From Takakia lepidozioides (Eukaryota > Streptophyta > Takakiopsida > Takakiales > Takakiaceae), in NCBI GenBank assembly GCA_030704615.1, contig CM060733.1, positions 16,368,001 to 16,432,000 on the forward strand: 64,000 nt of DNA, read 5' to 3'. The notes beneath the pieces are model-generated. The model had not been told where the DNA came from, searched no databases, and saw nothing but the letters and a program-made list of their open reading frames with translations. Positions 31,383 to 43,965 of this stretch are shown in pieces (the stretch's first letter is position 1; each line of letters opens with the position of its first letter). A program made the translations under genes and the position numbers.

Positions 31383-34300
31383 TCAAACATTCAATCCTTT
31401 GAAGGAAAGTAGCTTACCTTCTTCACAAAAAGGAAACATGGCACCTTCCCATACATCATCTCCTTGCTCCCCGCCCTCATTGTCTTCACTCTTACTGTGC
31501 GCATCCATACTCTCAGCATCCTCAGTGGCTCCATTCATGTCTTCCTGTGAGAGGCTCCCATTCATTCCCCCCTCATTTGCAATCCCACTATTCCCGAGGT
31601 GCCTAGCATGGGTGAAAAGAAATGAAGGTTCAAACGATGGGTCTGAGTCTGACTTGGAGTTTGAACTCCCTACAGTCTGCAGCCCCTGTGGAATTGGAGT
31701 GCTCCCAATAGACTGAAGCACCTTGGCTTTGGTCATCACCATGTCCCAAGAAGCCTTTCCATTCCCTGCCAATGCCGCAGGGTCCAATTCCTGAGTGGCG
31801 CCCGGATTTTGCAGACCTCCATCAAACAAAGAGGGAGGGCATTGCCCGCTCGGGACATCCAAAGATTCATTGTCTGCTGATGTGGCAACAATCTGGGCCA
31901 TCGATTGACCCATCTGGCCATCAGTAGAAGCCTCCAAGGAAAGTGGGCCCCCTCCACTCCTCTTCAGGCCCTCAAGGGAGGTATGATTGGCATCCCCACC
32001 TCTATCAGTTGGTCTACCAGATATATACCCAGCAGGAACTCCAACATCCCTGTCAGATGTTCGATCAGGCATGCTATACCCAGTGAACCTTCCTACGTCC
32101 CTTCGACTCGACCTTGGAATATCGATTGGTGGAGAACCAATCACAACAGCACCAGTCTCTGCACTGGTTGTGTGCACTGGTTGTGTAGTAAAACCGGCCT
32201 GGTATAATTCAGAAATACTGGGCTGTGGGCTCAACAAAGGCCCCTGGGATGATACTGGTCTGCTCATGGGTGGCAGGCCCGAGCCTTGCTGGGTTTGATG
32301 GAAAAAGGATGGCGATGAAGCAAACGTCAATGGCGGTGAGCCTGCCCCTGGTATCTCTGGCGAATCTGCACAGCATCCCACATATGTAAATTGGTGCAAT
32401 CGACACACATTAAGCTGTGGGAGTGTTCCCATCTCTCATCATCCTGGCAACTGCAAAAACATGATGATACCATCAAAACAAATACAGCATATAAGCTCAA
32501 AGAAGACAAAATAAAGCTCACTAGCTTGAATATACCAGAAGAGATACGGCTGTACTCACTAAATCAAGCATGACATCTATATGCCCTACCTTAAAATACT
32601 CAGGAGGTAGAGAGGCAAGAGGAAATGAAGTGAGCAAATCACCAAGCTGGACTTGCTTGCTCTGCTATGGACCCTGTGCCCACTTTTGTACGAGTTGGAA
32701 AGGAGCAGGAACAGAGAGGGAGAAGGTAAATGACAAGAGGGAGAAGGAAAATATCAATATCAATATCACTTTGCTCCTATGCAGCGACACAACTTAAGAG
32801 AGCAGAAGGAAGAAAGTCACAAGAGAGACATCCAGAGTTGAAGATGTATGTAGTGTTAACCACTCTGCAAGAAGCCTTTTGATATTGGGCACTGCATAAC
32901 ACTCTCTATCCTTGCCCTTGCACCTGAGAGTGATGCCCCGCCCATGGAATCCTATCTAATAACTGTTCACAACACTCATTCCAATGATGTTGTACAATCC
33001 TGTTGAACGCTACGTGTTCTATGCCTAGCTGTCCTCAGAGACACAGCCTACATTAGTAACAACTCCAGTACAAGGACCCAGATGGCTCCTTTGATATTTG
33101 AGTACACTGGCAGATATTATAGTATGTTCGCCCTTCCACCAGTCCATCCCTTCCTTGAAACCACAGGTGGAAGAGACTATGGAGGGAAACCTTGGTAGGC
33201 ATGGTGAAAGCGATTCATGCCCACAGCACTGCCACAAAAAGAGGCCCCCTCAGAACCGAAGCTGCTGCCGCTGCCAGTTCGCTGGATTGGCAATCCCCCC
33301 AAGCCTCCACCTATCAACCCATCTTGTAATCCCTCAACACCAAGTAGCTGGTCGTGTGTGGCAGACACTCCGGGCGCACTATCTGAAACCATTCCTTCCC
33401 TACACAAACCAGACACTAGAGATCTCAGACATGCCAGCTTCCCAGGCAGATGGTGCATAGATGGACATGTTATACTGTTTTGCAGAGTTACCGTAAATTA
33501 CAAGTAACACAGGACACTGTAGAAGCAGATGTCCACTGAGCGTTTTTCCATAGGGCAGTGGACAATTACTTTCTCAACTTCACAGGTCAACTATCTAGTA
33601 GGGAATAACCGTCCTTTGATGTCATACCGAGCACCCTGAACTTTTGAAAAATTATGAAGCCTCTCAATAACAGGCACCAAATCTTTCCGGCGGACTTCAA
33701 CCACACGGGTGGGGATTTTTTCTATCTCCATTTCTCCTCCCATGCCATCTCCATCATCGCCCTCAACTTCCTTGGGGTCACCCGACAGCATCACATGAAA
33801 GTATATCTGACAACCACTACCAATTGTTTCATTAAAATGCTCAGGTCAAGAAGCAACAGATGTGAGAAATAAAATGGGAGAGGTGGTGAAGGGGAAAAAA
33901 AAACACTAATTGCATGACAAAATAAAATCACGGTGCACAAATAATATGACGGGCGAAAACAAACATGCCTTGGATTTGGCCCAGATGGGCACTGGCCTGG
34001 CCTGATGCATCTGGACTTCAGCATTTGACATGAACCACCGCTGCATCTCTTCAGTCGTCACACCCTCCTTCCCCAACCCCCCTGTCGTCCCTACTGAGCT
34101 CACCACTTGGCCACCCCCACTTTTGGGGCTCCATTGGCCCCCTCCCCCAACTTCCTCAGAATTGGCTGGTTGGCATTCAACCCTCTCCTCCCGCTCTACC
34201 CAATTTGGCCGACGACATACATCCCACTTCTCCACAGGCTCAACCAGTACCTTCCATTCCTGTGCTAAACCAGGGCTCCCTGGTGGTCCCATGCCTGTCA

Positions 34301-37300
34301 TTCCTGAAAGACCATTGCTGTATGCCCCTTCCCCTCCTGCCGATGGACGCAACACATAGCGGAGAAGGTGCCCAGTGGGACAGAGCACCCATAGCTGATC
34401 CTTAAGTGTTCCATTCCCTATGTCTGACTCAACACCAGGCCCCCCCCCATCATGGAAAACAGCAGCTACTGCACCTGCAAGCCCATTCGTCCGCCCTGTT
34501 GCAGCAGCTGCAGCACTTGTCACCGTTCCACGCCAACCCCCATTCCCATTCTTTATCCTACCGACAACATTTAGGTTGATGGCAGGTGGGGGAGGGGGGA
34601 GAGCCTGCTGGGTTACTCTAAGAGGGCCTGTGCTAGACCACCAAGGAAAGGGGGGGGCTGGTGTGAGAGTAGGTCCAATAAGTCCATCGAGGGGAATTGT
34701 TCCATGTGTTTGGGGTCCCACCACTCCGCCAAATGGAGAGATGGCAAATAAGTGGTTGGTGCCCCGTGATGAGCTGACAGCAATCCACTGGCTGTCATTG
34801 CTGAAACTAATATCCTGGATGACCTGTTGCATTGGCGTAGCACCACATGTACAAGCTCGTAAGTTCTTGCTGTTGTCTATCATCACAGAGAGATACTTCA
34901 AAACTCACCCGCACACACACATAAACACAAAGATAAAAATGCAGGTGAATCAGAACATAGCACTTACCGCACTAGTGACCCCACGGTAGAGTTTATACAG
35001 ATGCACATAGGATGTGTTGGCATCAAAGCTAGTTGTGCTGGTGCCACTGGCGGAGGAAGGAGGGGTGAGACGGAAGACATTCAAGTTGTGACCGTAGACA
35101 GATGCAGTCACCAGAAGAGTACCGCTAGGATCAAAAGAAAGGGCGGAGAGTGGGCTTGAGTGTGCCCTGAACTGCGCAACTATGGTCTTGCTTACAAAAT
35201 CCCGTACGATGACCTGCAAGGACATCCAAAGAAGCCCATGGTCAACAACAAATCTGCCTATGAGGAACAGCTACCTCAAGAACAGATGGAGGTATACGTA
35301 CCAGCAGTAGTACACCCTGGCACTGAGTGAGTAACTAAAGTTATCTCAATACAACTTAGGGATGTAAACCCTAAAGCTTGTAAAGAGAGAGATATGACTC
35401 ACAGTTCCAGCGTACTCTGGTTCAAGGGAGACACCGCTTTGCCAAGGAGAGTGGCCATTACTGCTACTCTTCCAACTGGGGCTGCCAGACCCTGGTGACC
35501 CGGTGCCACCATCTGGCATAAGCTCCGAACAGTACCTCGAGATGGTCTTGTAGCCCATGTCACCAAGCGTCACCACTCCAGCCACAATGTGCTTGCTGGA
35601 CTCCTTCGCGTAGTGGGCCACCAGGCTACCATTTGCTGGTGAAGTTGATGGGCTGACACCTGGTGAGGGTGTCAGGTGCTGGGGTGAGACTCGCCCTGTT
35701 GTGGACATGAGTGGCTGGTTTGCTGCATAAGCCAGCCACCGTGGCCCAACTGCCATCGCCCCGTAGCCTGCGTGGCTGGAACCTGGTGCTGGTGCCAGAG
35801 TAGGGTAGGTCAAGACACTGAAGATGTTTTGAAGTGTTGCAGCGTCAAAACAATATATCTGCACATGTGGTCGACAAGCAATGCAATCAGCACAGAAGCA
35901 AAATATTTTTTCAATACCACGAGTTGTATGTAGTGCTACTGAAATGGTGTCACCTCTTGGTATACGAGGCAAACTGGAGCGAGGAGCCATGCTTTGCCTG
36001 CCAAAGTTAGGAGACTGAGTTGCTTCCTCGGCTCAGAATCCTTTAACTTCGTTACTTTCGTGTGTGGAGCACTGCGGCTTCAACAAACGTATGATGTGTG
36101 ACCTAAGAGGAGCCAACAAAACAAGGAGCAGGCTGGCGGTTATCTCAAGCGCCTTAGAGCATCATGACTCATGATGCCATAGGTAACCGCAAGTCAAAAG
36201 TGTCTGAAATGATGTGTTACCAAACAAAGCTACACTGTCATCTCATACTCCTTAGTTATGCACCTCTGCGAAAACCTTCAGAAACCTCAAAAACAACAAA
36301 TGCATCGGCAACTATGGTCAGCTTGTTCACCGCCTATATATTCATTCCCAGCACTTGTGACCAGGAGCGAGGGATACACCACGCTCCAGACAGACAGAGA
36401 GGATGTCCTCCATGACAATCCCTGCAGACATAGGTTACAACGCACCTTAAGGGCACAATCCCCCAGGGACATCAAGCTGGTTGGTGGGATTTTGACCCAC
36501 CAGGGTATGGAGAGTCAACCCAAAATTGCATTACTGCTGGTGCAAAGCCAACTAATCAAGTGTCAGGGTACTGAGTGTTACATGACCTGGCTGGAATGGG
36601 CAACACTACAAGAAAACAAAGATCATTCCATCAGAGCAGCTGCCACCTCGAAGACTTCACACACACATGCACACACAAAGAATGTACTCATAAAATGTTG
36701 TTTGACGTAGCCTTCTAGCTATACAACCAGCAGCCACCTTGGCAGGAACAACAGGGATTAGACACTACCTCATGCGCATACAGAGAAAGACAGGAAGAAA
36801 CCATTTTCCCACCAGTGTGTGGATAGTCAGCCCAAAATTGCATTACTGCTGGTGCAAAGCCAACTAATCAAGTGTCAGGGTACTGAGTGTTACATGTACT
36901 GGCTGGAATGGGCAACACTACAAAAAAACGAAGATCATTCCACAGAGCAGCTGCCACCTCGAAGACTTCACAAACACACATGCACACACAAAGTATGAGG
37001 GAACAGACACTACCTCATGCACATAGAGAGGAAGACAGAAAGAAACTTTACATCATCCACAGGGCGCCAAGGGCCACAGGATAGAATGTACTCAGAAGAC
37101 GTCATTGCTGCAGCCTTGTGGCCGTACACCCCACACCCAGATTGGGCGGAACAAAGGGAGCAGACACTACTATTGTGAGGGGCTCACTCCACTAGTTGGA
37201 CTTACCGTGATATGGACAATTTGTTCCGGCTTTCCAAATTTCCTCTAGAAAGCTATTCACACAAGCATAGCACAAGCATCAGTCTGCTGTGTGTGGTCTG

Positions 37301-38854
37301 CCCAGCAGTTATACCCCCAAAAGGGCCAGGGCTTTAGGCTCAGCCTCGAGATTATGAGAGTTGGTGAACAGAGGTGCAGGGACCATGTTCTTGACACACC
37401 TAAAGAGGGTTGACACTATAAAAAATGGATACTGTCTTCATGACCGCACATCGGGGAATTGACAATCTCCTTTTCCTCTCTGCATCTGTTTAGAGGTAGA
37501 CTCCCCACCGTGACTGTAAATTTAAGACTAGTGCCCAGAGTATGTAGGCACTTCAGGTCATCCTTAAGGTCCTCAGCCATGTCACAGACTGGAGATTTTA
37601 TGCCTAACGTTGCTAAGGTGACTGTAAATTTAAGTCCAGTGCCCAGAGTATGTAGGCACTTCAGGTCATCCTTAAGGTCCTCGGCCATGTCACAGACTGG
37701 AGACTTTATGCCTAACGTTGTTAACCCCCACCCAGTTTGGGCAGAAGAAGAGGGAACAGACACTACCTTTGTGAGGGTCTCTCTCCAGTAGTGGGACTTA
37801 CCTTGATATAAGAAATTAAGGGCCACAAGGTAGACAGACAGACAGACAGAGAAAGAGACGGGGGGGGGGGTGGAGCGGCACATGCACCTGGGAATGCAGT
37901 GCCACCGCCACAACTCGTGGGCTGCACCGGACTGCATAAATTCCTGTCCGAAACCTCAACACATGCACATAAGCATGGTTCCGCAGCGAGTAGAACCGAA
38001 CAACTGTGGGAACCAGGTGGGGGGACCCTGCTCCTGGTGGGCTCCCAATTCCACCTGCACTGTACCCCCCTGGGAATCCTCCCGGGCTTGGACTTCCAGA
38101 GCCTGCAGTGTCCCCTGTGACAACCAAAAGCAGTGGACGTGCCCCCTTCAGCCCGCTCCCTCCATCAGGAGGCTCCTGTGTGACAGGCTTTGGCTGCAAA
38201 CGGAGAAACGCAACTGGACCATCCCGCCGAGAAACTAATTCGCGCACATTACTAGCCTCTTCAACGTCCCAAACTTGAAATCCATTTAAATATGTTAGTA
38301 ATAACACTTGGTGAATCTCCCCTGACCCCAGCTCTAGCCTGTCAAAATTCGCCCATAGCACCTGCAGATTTGGAAAAGAACAGCAAATTAGAGAAGATTT
38401 ATAGCTCAGCTAAGCCCTACTCCAAAGGCAAAAAGCACGACAAGGAATCTTGTCAGCTTAGGGCCCTCTTTTTCCAGAATTCTGCTGCACATTAAGCTTC
38501 TGTGGACATTCCATCAGCCAATATGCTCCAATTATGATAAACAAAAACTTGCGATCAGAATGATACATATGGCCATTTCCTTTTAAGAATCTCTCTCAAT
38601 AACGTCCAGCCTTCCTCAACATCCACAGCAAAAATAAATGGTAATCAAAGTACCTGCTCCCGCTGTCGATCATCTTCATTGAGCAACCCATTGGAGGATG
38701 AATTACCACCAGCCTGCCGCACTGTAGATGCAGCAATGTTACTGGCATTGGCAGACACACTCCGCAGGTAGCTGGAGATGGCACGGATTGAAGACGGGAA
38801 AAAACTACCTCTGCCCCCCCGGGGACTGCGTGCATGGAGGGCATCGTTCCTCAT
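31383..38854 (-). CDS. ATG18: ATG18 family WD-repeat protein with BCAS3 domain (ATG18f/g/h type)
   Basis: Eight exons were read on the minus strand: 38854-38654, 38361-37888, 35858-35403, 35213-34968, 34823-33969, 33806-33628, 33399-33191 and 32365-31418, all phase-consistent, giving about 1190 aa. Reading on to 31383 adds 11 codons; a short ninth exon is also possible. The start encodes SIRAISSYLRSVSANASNIA, then WD40 blades (VLWANFDRLELGSGEIHQVL, QFRAHSSPLSALSFDPSGTL, VIQDISFSNDSQWIAVSSSR). The BCAS3 domain has WKVLVEPVEKWDVCRRPNW and AEVQMHQARPVPIWAKSK, then IEKIPTRVVEVRRKDLVPV. PROPPIN proteins bind PI3P on autophagic membranes; the BCAS3-bearing plant members are long like this one. Exon 5 ends AAG followed by GCATG, a GC-AG intron. 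Intron 2 (about 2 kb) is full of repeats. Confidence 0.9.
36480..37810. repeat. Nested direct repeats inside ATG18 intron 2
   Basis: A block of about 180 bp at about 36500-36690 recurs at about 36815-36990 with few differences. A 109-bp unit at about 37510-37618 recurs at about 37619-37725. A third motif with GGGAACAGACACTAC recurs near 36999, 37158 and 37753. A further motif, GTACTCATAAGACGTTGTTT, has relatives here and at 53 and 54.7 kb. None has coding motifs. Confidence 0.75.
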
Positions 38855-41800
38855 CCCACTTACCTGCTGACTCTACTGGATTTGCAGCCCCCTTCTTTGC
38901 ATACGCTCCCACAGCCCTGGCAAAGTAACCCCACTTTTTTAAGTAGTTATTTTCAGGTCCTAAGAATGTTCCACTGGTATCTTCCTGATGCCTATCAACA
39001 ATGAAAGCAGGCCACTATGGTTTGACAGCTACGAAGGTAAGAATCAGGGACCGATCAGAAGTTGCAGGAAGCTGCATTTAATCTGGTACTGTGTTAAAAG
39101 CGTTTCTGCTCTGTACAAGATTTGAAGTAAAGTCTGAAGAGCATGTTCAAATGGATTCACCTCCCTTCAGTTGTTTTGTGAATTGTTTTGTAAGGCAACT
39201 AAATACCCCTCTATTTCCAACAGACCTGGGAAGCAAGAATTACCTTGCACTGGCTGACTAGATTCGAGGGGCCATTGCCTTCATCAGCAAGGCATTTCCC
39301 CCATGGCCATCAACCTCTCTTCACACCTGATTGTAGCCTGATGGCTACCCACCCCTGATTGGTGTGTGGGCCTCTTGAGTTTTCTACAACACCCATGCAA
39401 ATTGATTATATCCTGCAAACAAATTCCGACCCCTTCAGTGAACTTTCCGGTAAACATTTCATAATTCCCTAAAGAAGGATTGAGAAAATTGAAAAATCGT
39501 GCAATTGTGAGGGCCAAGACCAACGGAATAAATGAGATGCAAGCTCGCGGGGAGTGCAGCAGCAGCAGCAGAGACAGGAGCTGGGAAGGGCGCAGGAGGG
39601 AAGTGGAACTGTAAGTAACTGCTATGACCTATACAGGTTCCTGTGTACTTTCAATTATTCAATGCAAGTATTTAGCCGAGATGACCCAGATAGTTAGCCC
39701 TCAAGGGCGAAACCGTGCCTGGTCAGGGGAAGTCCGGAGTGAAAGTCAAGGAGCTGAACGATAAAGATGCCCGCCCCCTCAATTCAGAAGACAGCTTATC
39801 ACATGCTGGTGATTTTTTACCCCAGGAGACTGCCGTCGGCACAGGATGTCATAAGTCACCGAATCTAGAGACCCAATTGCATTAGGATTGGTCCGCCTAC
39901 CTCTCAAGTGATCAAGAACTGCACAGATTGGTAAGAAGAAAATTCTTACAGGGATAGTCATACTCTCCGCGTGCATCCGTATCGCAAAGACCTTCTCAAG
40001 GGTCGTGCAGACACAAAAGGACATCTTGCTCCAAAATCAATGAGGATAAATATAGCACAAGGAAAGCAGGATGCGGATGGGGACTAATTTCAACTCCCAT
40101 AGTGTCTGATTACAGTTTGAACGTGTGGATCTTGGAAGTGTGTTTCTAGAGCAATATTGGAGCGAATTGCCAGTGATTGTCGCAGAACATGAGATTTCCT
40201 CTGAGAAAATCTGCTATTATGGCTGACTACCATACCCTCACATGGCCAGCACCAACTTCCAGACATGCTAGCCGCGATGCCGGCAAAGCGGCCAAAAAGC
40301 AGGTTTGAGAATTACCCATGTTACACATCCAAAAAACTGATGTCAACATGCCAGAAATTTCAGCAATTATAATCTTCTCGCTTTAATCTCCTCAAAATCT
40401 CCACGCTGATATAACGTGCTCATGAAGGGATGATGAGAGAGACAAAAAACCCCACATGGGATTCTCAAGGAGGGTAAGGGGACGGTGGCTCACATGTTAG
40501 ATGCTAATGGAAAAACGCCTTGTCCACTGCCCTGAAATGGTCGAGATGAAACCGGCCTTGAAGCTTATGCAGTCGAGGTATAGAGCAGAGAAATAGGGCC
40601 AAAAACAGAGTAAAAACACAGAGTTGAGAAACCCCAATACCACACAAAGTCCAAAATCCAACAGGCGAGCCAAGCCAAGGCAGCAAGACAGAAAGACACC
40701 CCCAGGCTGCATCAAAATCTCAAAGAATGAGGAAGACGACCGTGTCATCATCCAACCCAGGCTGCAGCCTAGGAACCCTTCAATAGTTATTTACTAGGGT
40801 AGAACCCCCTGGATTTCATATCCAACCCCCGGTGAAATTCTAACCCAATCCCCGTTCGAAATCCCGGGGAACTGCGAACACGATTGCGTGGTGTGGAGTC
40901 CACGCGGCCTGTTCACACAGGCCGAAATTGAGACACCCCTCAAACAAGCAATAGCCAAGCGCCGTGTGGCACAAGTCTCATGCAGGTCGCTTCACCCACA
41001 ATCCGTGCCGCTGGTTTTAGTCCACCTTCTGTTTTTGGCACCTTCCTCCCTTCCCCTTTCTGTTAAGTTAGGGTTCCCCTCGCTTGCTGTCCCTCACAAG
41101 CCACCGTCTGCGTTTCATTATTCGAACTGTGGTGGGTTCATACTAAATTTATTGCTAGGGTTTTACCAGCACAGCATTCAAAGGCTGCACACTGGATATA
41201 CTGCGGTATCCACCCACTCTCAACTTACCCACCTTTTACTGTGGGCCTTTTCTCTGTTTCCTTTTCTTTGCAGCATAGATGAAATTCACTAATCATCCAT
41301 AACCGCATCCATCCATGGCCCACTTCCTTGTGTGGCAGAGTGACCCACCATTTGGGCACACCATATTTTGTTCACTCAACCGGAGTACATGTGTCAGCAC
41401 ATGGGAGGCTTTCTGCGAGACTAAACAGTTGCTTTATCCATTACGATGCCATGTTTGCCACGTGTTGTATGGCCATTGCAGAGACCTCATTCCAAAGTGT
41501 ATAACAGGGATGCTAGTTTATGAGTACACCTCGGGCTCCATTTGTTATTTGGTCCAAGGCTCGATTCCCAGTCAAGTCATTATCACACAGAATGATATTG
41601 TGATTCGATTTGATATACTGACAACATGGGGATAGATTGAGCATCATTGGTATATACTATATACTATATGATAACCCAAGTTAGTGCCGCCCAGCTGGTT
41701 CTGAGCTCAAATCTTGGGTATCGCATTTACGCACGTGATCCTTTATCGGTTTTTCCCTATTAAAAATATTAGAATAGTATTAAGTTTTAACAATAGAATT

Positions 41801-42497
41801 ACAGAATGTAAAACCGGGATTAATGACGCGGCTATCTTTACCGCTAAGATTGAAAAGTTTCATCGACAATTCACATCCAAAAGGATGAATGCTTACCGCA
41901 GCAGCGCGCCGTGCGCGCTGCGCACGTTTCTCCCTGACAGGCTACCGCTGGTACGTCCCCGTACCTGTTCGTTGACTGGCAGATCCGGTTCCACACGGCC
42001 TCAGCGATCGTGGATTCGATTCCGCATAGCTGCAATCGTAGGGCCTAGGCGGAGGTGAATAACTTAATATGTAAGATCCATCGTCAATCAATGCCCAGGC
42101 CGTCTTAATTAATAGAATGTTGAAGACCTAACATGGAGCAGCGGGAAACCGGGTGAGCCGGTGTCGTCTCTCCCGCCCAGAGCTCACACGTTCTCGAGGC
42201 TCTGCACGTCCGCTTTGCTCTTGGCTCTCAATTAATAAGAACGCAGACGCAAAAAGGATCGGTGGTGCGGAATCGGATGCCGCAGTCTGTGGAGAAATTT
42301 TTGAGATCAGCAGGAGCTGTGGAGTAGCGTTGCTTGCAGCGCGCCTGATGTTACTTACAAAAATTGGAACTTGAGGTTGCGAGTTCGTTCCAACTCGTAG
42401 ACGCTGGATCTGTTGTTGCGTGCGGCGAGGTGGAGGAGATTCGGTGGATGCTGGCACCGTGCGTCGATCAAGCGTTGAGGTGGCTTAATTCTGGAGG
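38855..42497. other. Long intergenic region between ATG18 and RABA5
   Basis: The ATG18 promoter (minus strand) and RABA5 promoter and 5' UTR (plus strand) should lie here, divergently. A GC-rich hairpin with perfect arms GCAGCGCGC (41901-41909) and GCGCGCTGC (41913-41921) and another, GGCCTGT/ACAGGCC near 40907-40924, are visible. No coding motif or RNA gene is recognised. Confidence 0.35.
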
Positions 42498-43502
42498 ATG
42501 TCGTACCAGGAGGATCAAAGCGAGGATTACCTGTTCAAGGTGGTGTTGATTGGGGACTCCGCTGTGGGGAAGTCGAATCTCCTTTCCCGATATGCACGCA
42601 ACGAGTTCAACAACAATTCTAAAGCAACCATTGGTGTTGAGTTTCAGACTCAGAGCATGGAGATCGACGGGAAAGAGATTAAGGCACAGATCTGGGACAC
42701 CGCTGGACAAGAGCGCTTCCGAGCGGTGACTTCAGCTTATTACAGGGGCGCTGTCGGTGCGCTTATTGTTTACGACATTAGTCGGCGCGCCACTTTTGAG
42801 AATGTAGGCCGCTGGCTGGAAGAACTCAAAGGTAAGCTGACCTTTCTAACAAGCGTGAAGTAGGAGTGGCAATATTAGGAGATTCTATTCTATGCATCAC
42901 AGGGAGCTGAGTTTGGATTAGAAAGAGTGAACGTACACTCCTTGAATGAGTTTTGGCCCCGATGCGATTGGGATCTAGCAAAAGTTTTGAATCGAGGACA
43001 GATTGGGGAGGGAGATGGAGGACACTCTTTTGCGAGTTAACTTCTTCTCTTGAAGATACACTTGCACTACTGCTCGACGAATACTAACTCGTAGTTACGG
43101 AAAGTAGCTCATTTGTCGGGCCTTTGCTGCGTACCGGCAGAAAACGAGCATACACTAAGGTGGAGCAACGATTTGGTGTTTGCAGTGCACTCGGACTCGA
43201 GCGTGGTCGTAATGCTTGTAGGAAACAAGTGTGATCTCGGCCATATAAGGGAGGTGACTGTGGAAGAGGCTACAGCTATTGCGGAATCACAAAATATGTC
43301 CTTCATAGAGACATCAGCCTTGGACTCTGTGAACGTGACCGATGCCTTTCAGACGGTTCTAAGGGAGATTTACCGAACCGTTAGCAGAAAGGTTCTTTCG
43401 TCTGATTCCGTGAAGGAGAACACAGTTTTGAGCAATGGTCAAAAATTGGCCGGCATTGATGTCGGCAACGCCACCAAGAGAGGTTGTTGCTCTGTTGCGT
43501 GA
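42498..43502 (+). CDS. RABA5: Rab GTPase of the RABA5 (Rab11) subfamily
   Basis: Two exons (42498-42831 and 43186-43502; 354-bp GT-AG intron, phase 1) give 216 aa. All GTPase motifs are present: GDSAVGKS (19-26), effector region [19 protein letters not shown] (66-72), NKCD (125-128) and ETSA (153-156). RARNEF-like [20 protein letters not shown] and the segment [20 protein letters not shown] match RABA5 better than RABA1 or RABA4. The C-terminus RGCCSVA has two cysteines for geranylgeranylation. RABA proteins act in trans-Golgi/recycling endosome trafficking to the plasma membrane. Reading through the donor would stop 9 codons later, so splicing is required. Confidence 0.94.
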
Positions 43503-43965
43503 TAAGGCACGTACATAATTATTTTTGCCATTGCTGCGATGGAATCTGTGCCCGCAGTCCCCTTAACTCAGTGCAAGTAGGAAGATACCTTTAGAAACTT
43601 TTCATTCAGGTTTCAGAACTCGGTCATTTACTTTGAAGGCGCGGACAGGGACATAAGCTGGTGATTATTGGCAGTTGCAGGGATGCAACTCCAGGATACA
43701 ATATCCAAAAGGAGTGACATCCATTCTGTCTGTCCCAAATTGTTAAACTGAGGCACTTGTGCAAACATTAATGAGGATGCATTTGGATTCACTGGTAAAG
43801 ATTTGCACTAATGCCTCCCTCCTCTCTGGGAAGTGCAGAAGCTTACATGCTACTAACCTTGGAAATTTTTCTTTCATGCTTTGTTGGATCTTCAAGGGTG
43901 TATCTATGGCTTTCTGGGCTATGGCAGTTGGCTCTGGTTTGTTCAGGTTGCTGCAGAGAACTTTC

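Noticed and set aside
31399-32298. Plus-strand frames of about 100 codons
   Set aside because: Antisense shadows of the large last exon of ATG18.
37870-38278. Plus-strand frames of 70-122 codons
   Set aside because: Antisense shadows of ATG18 exon 2.
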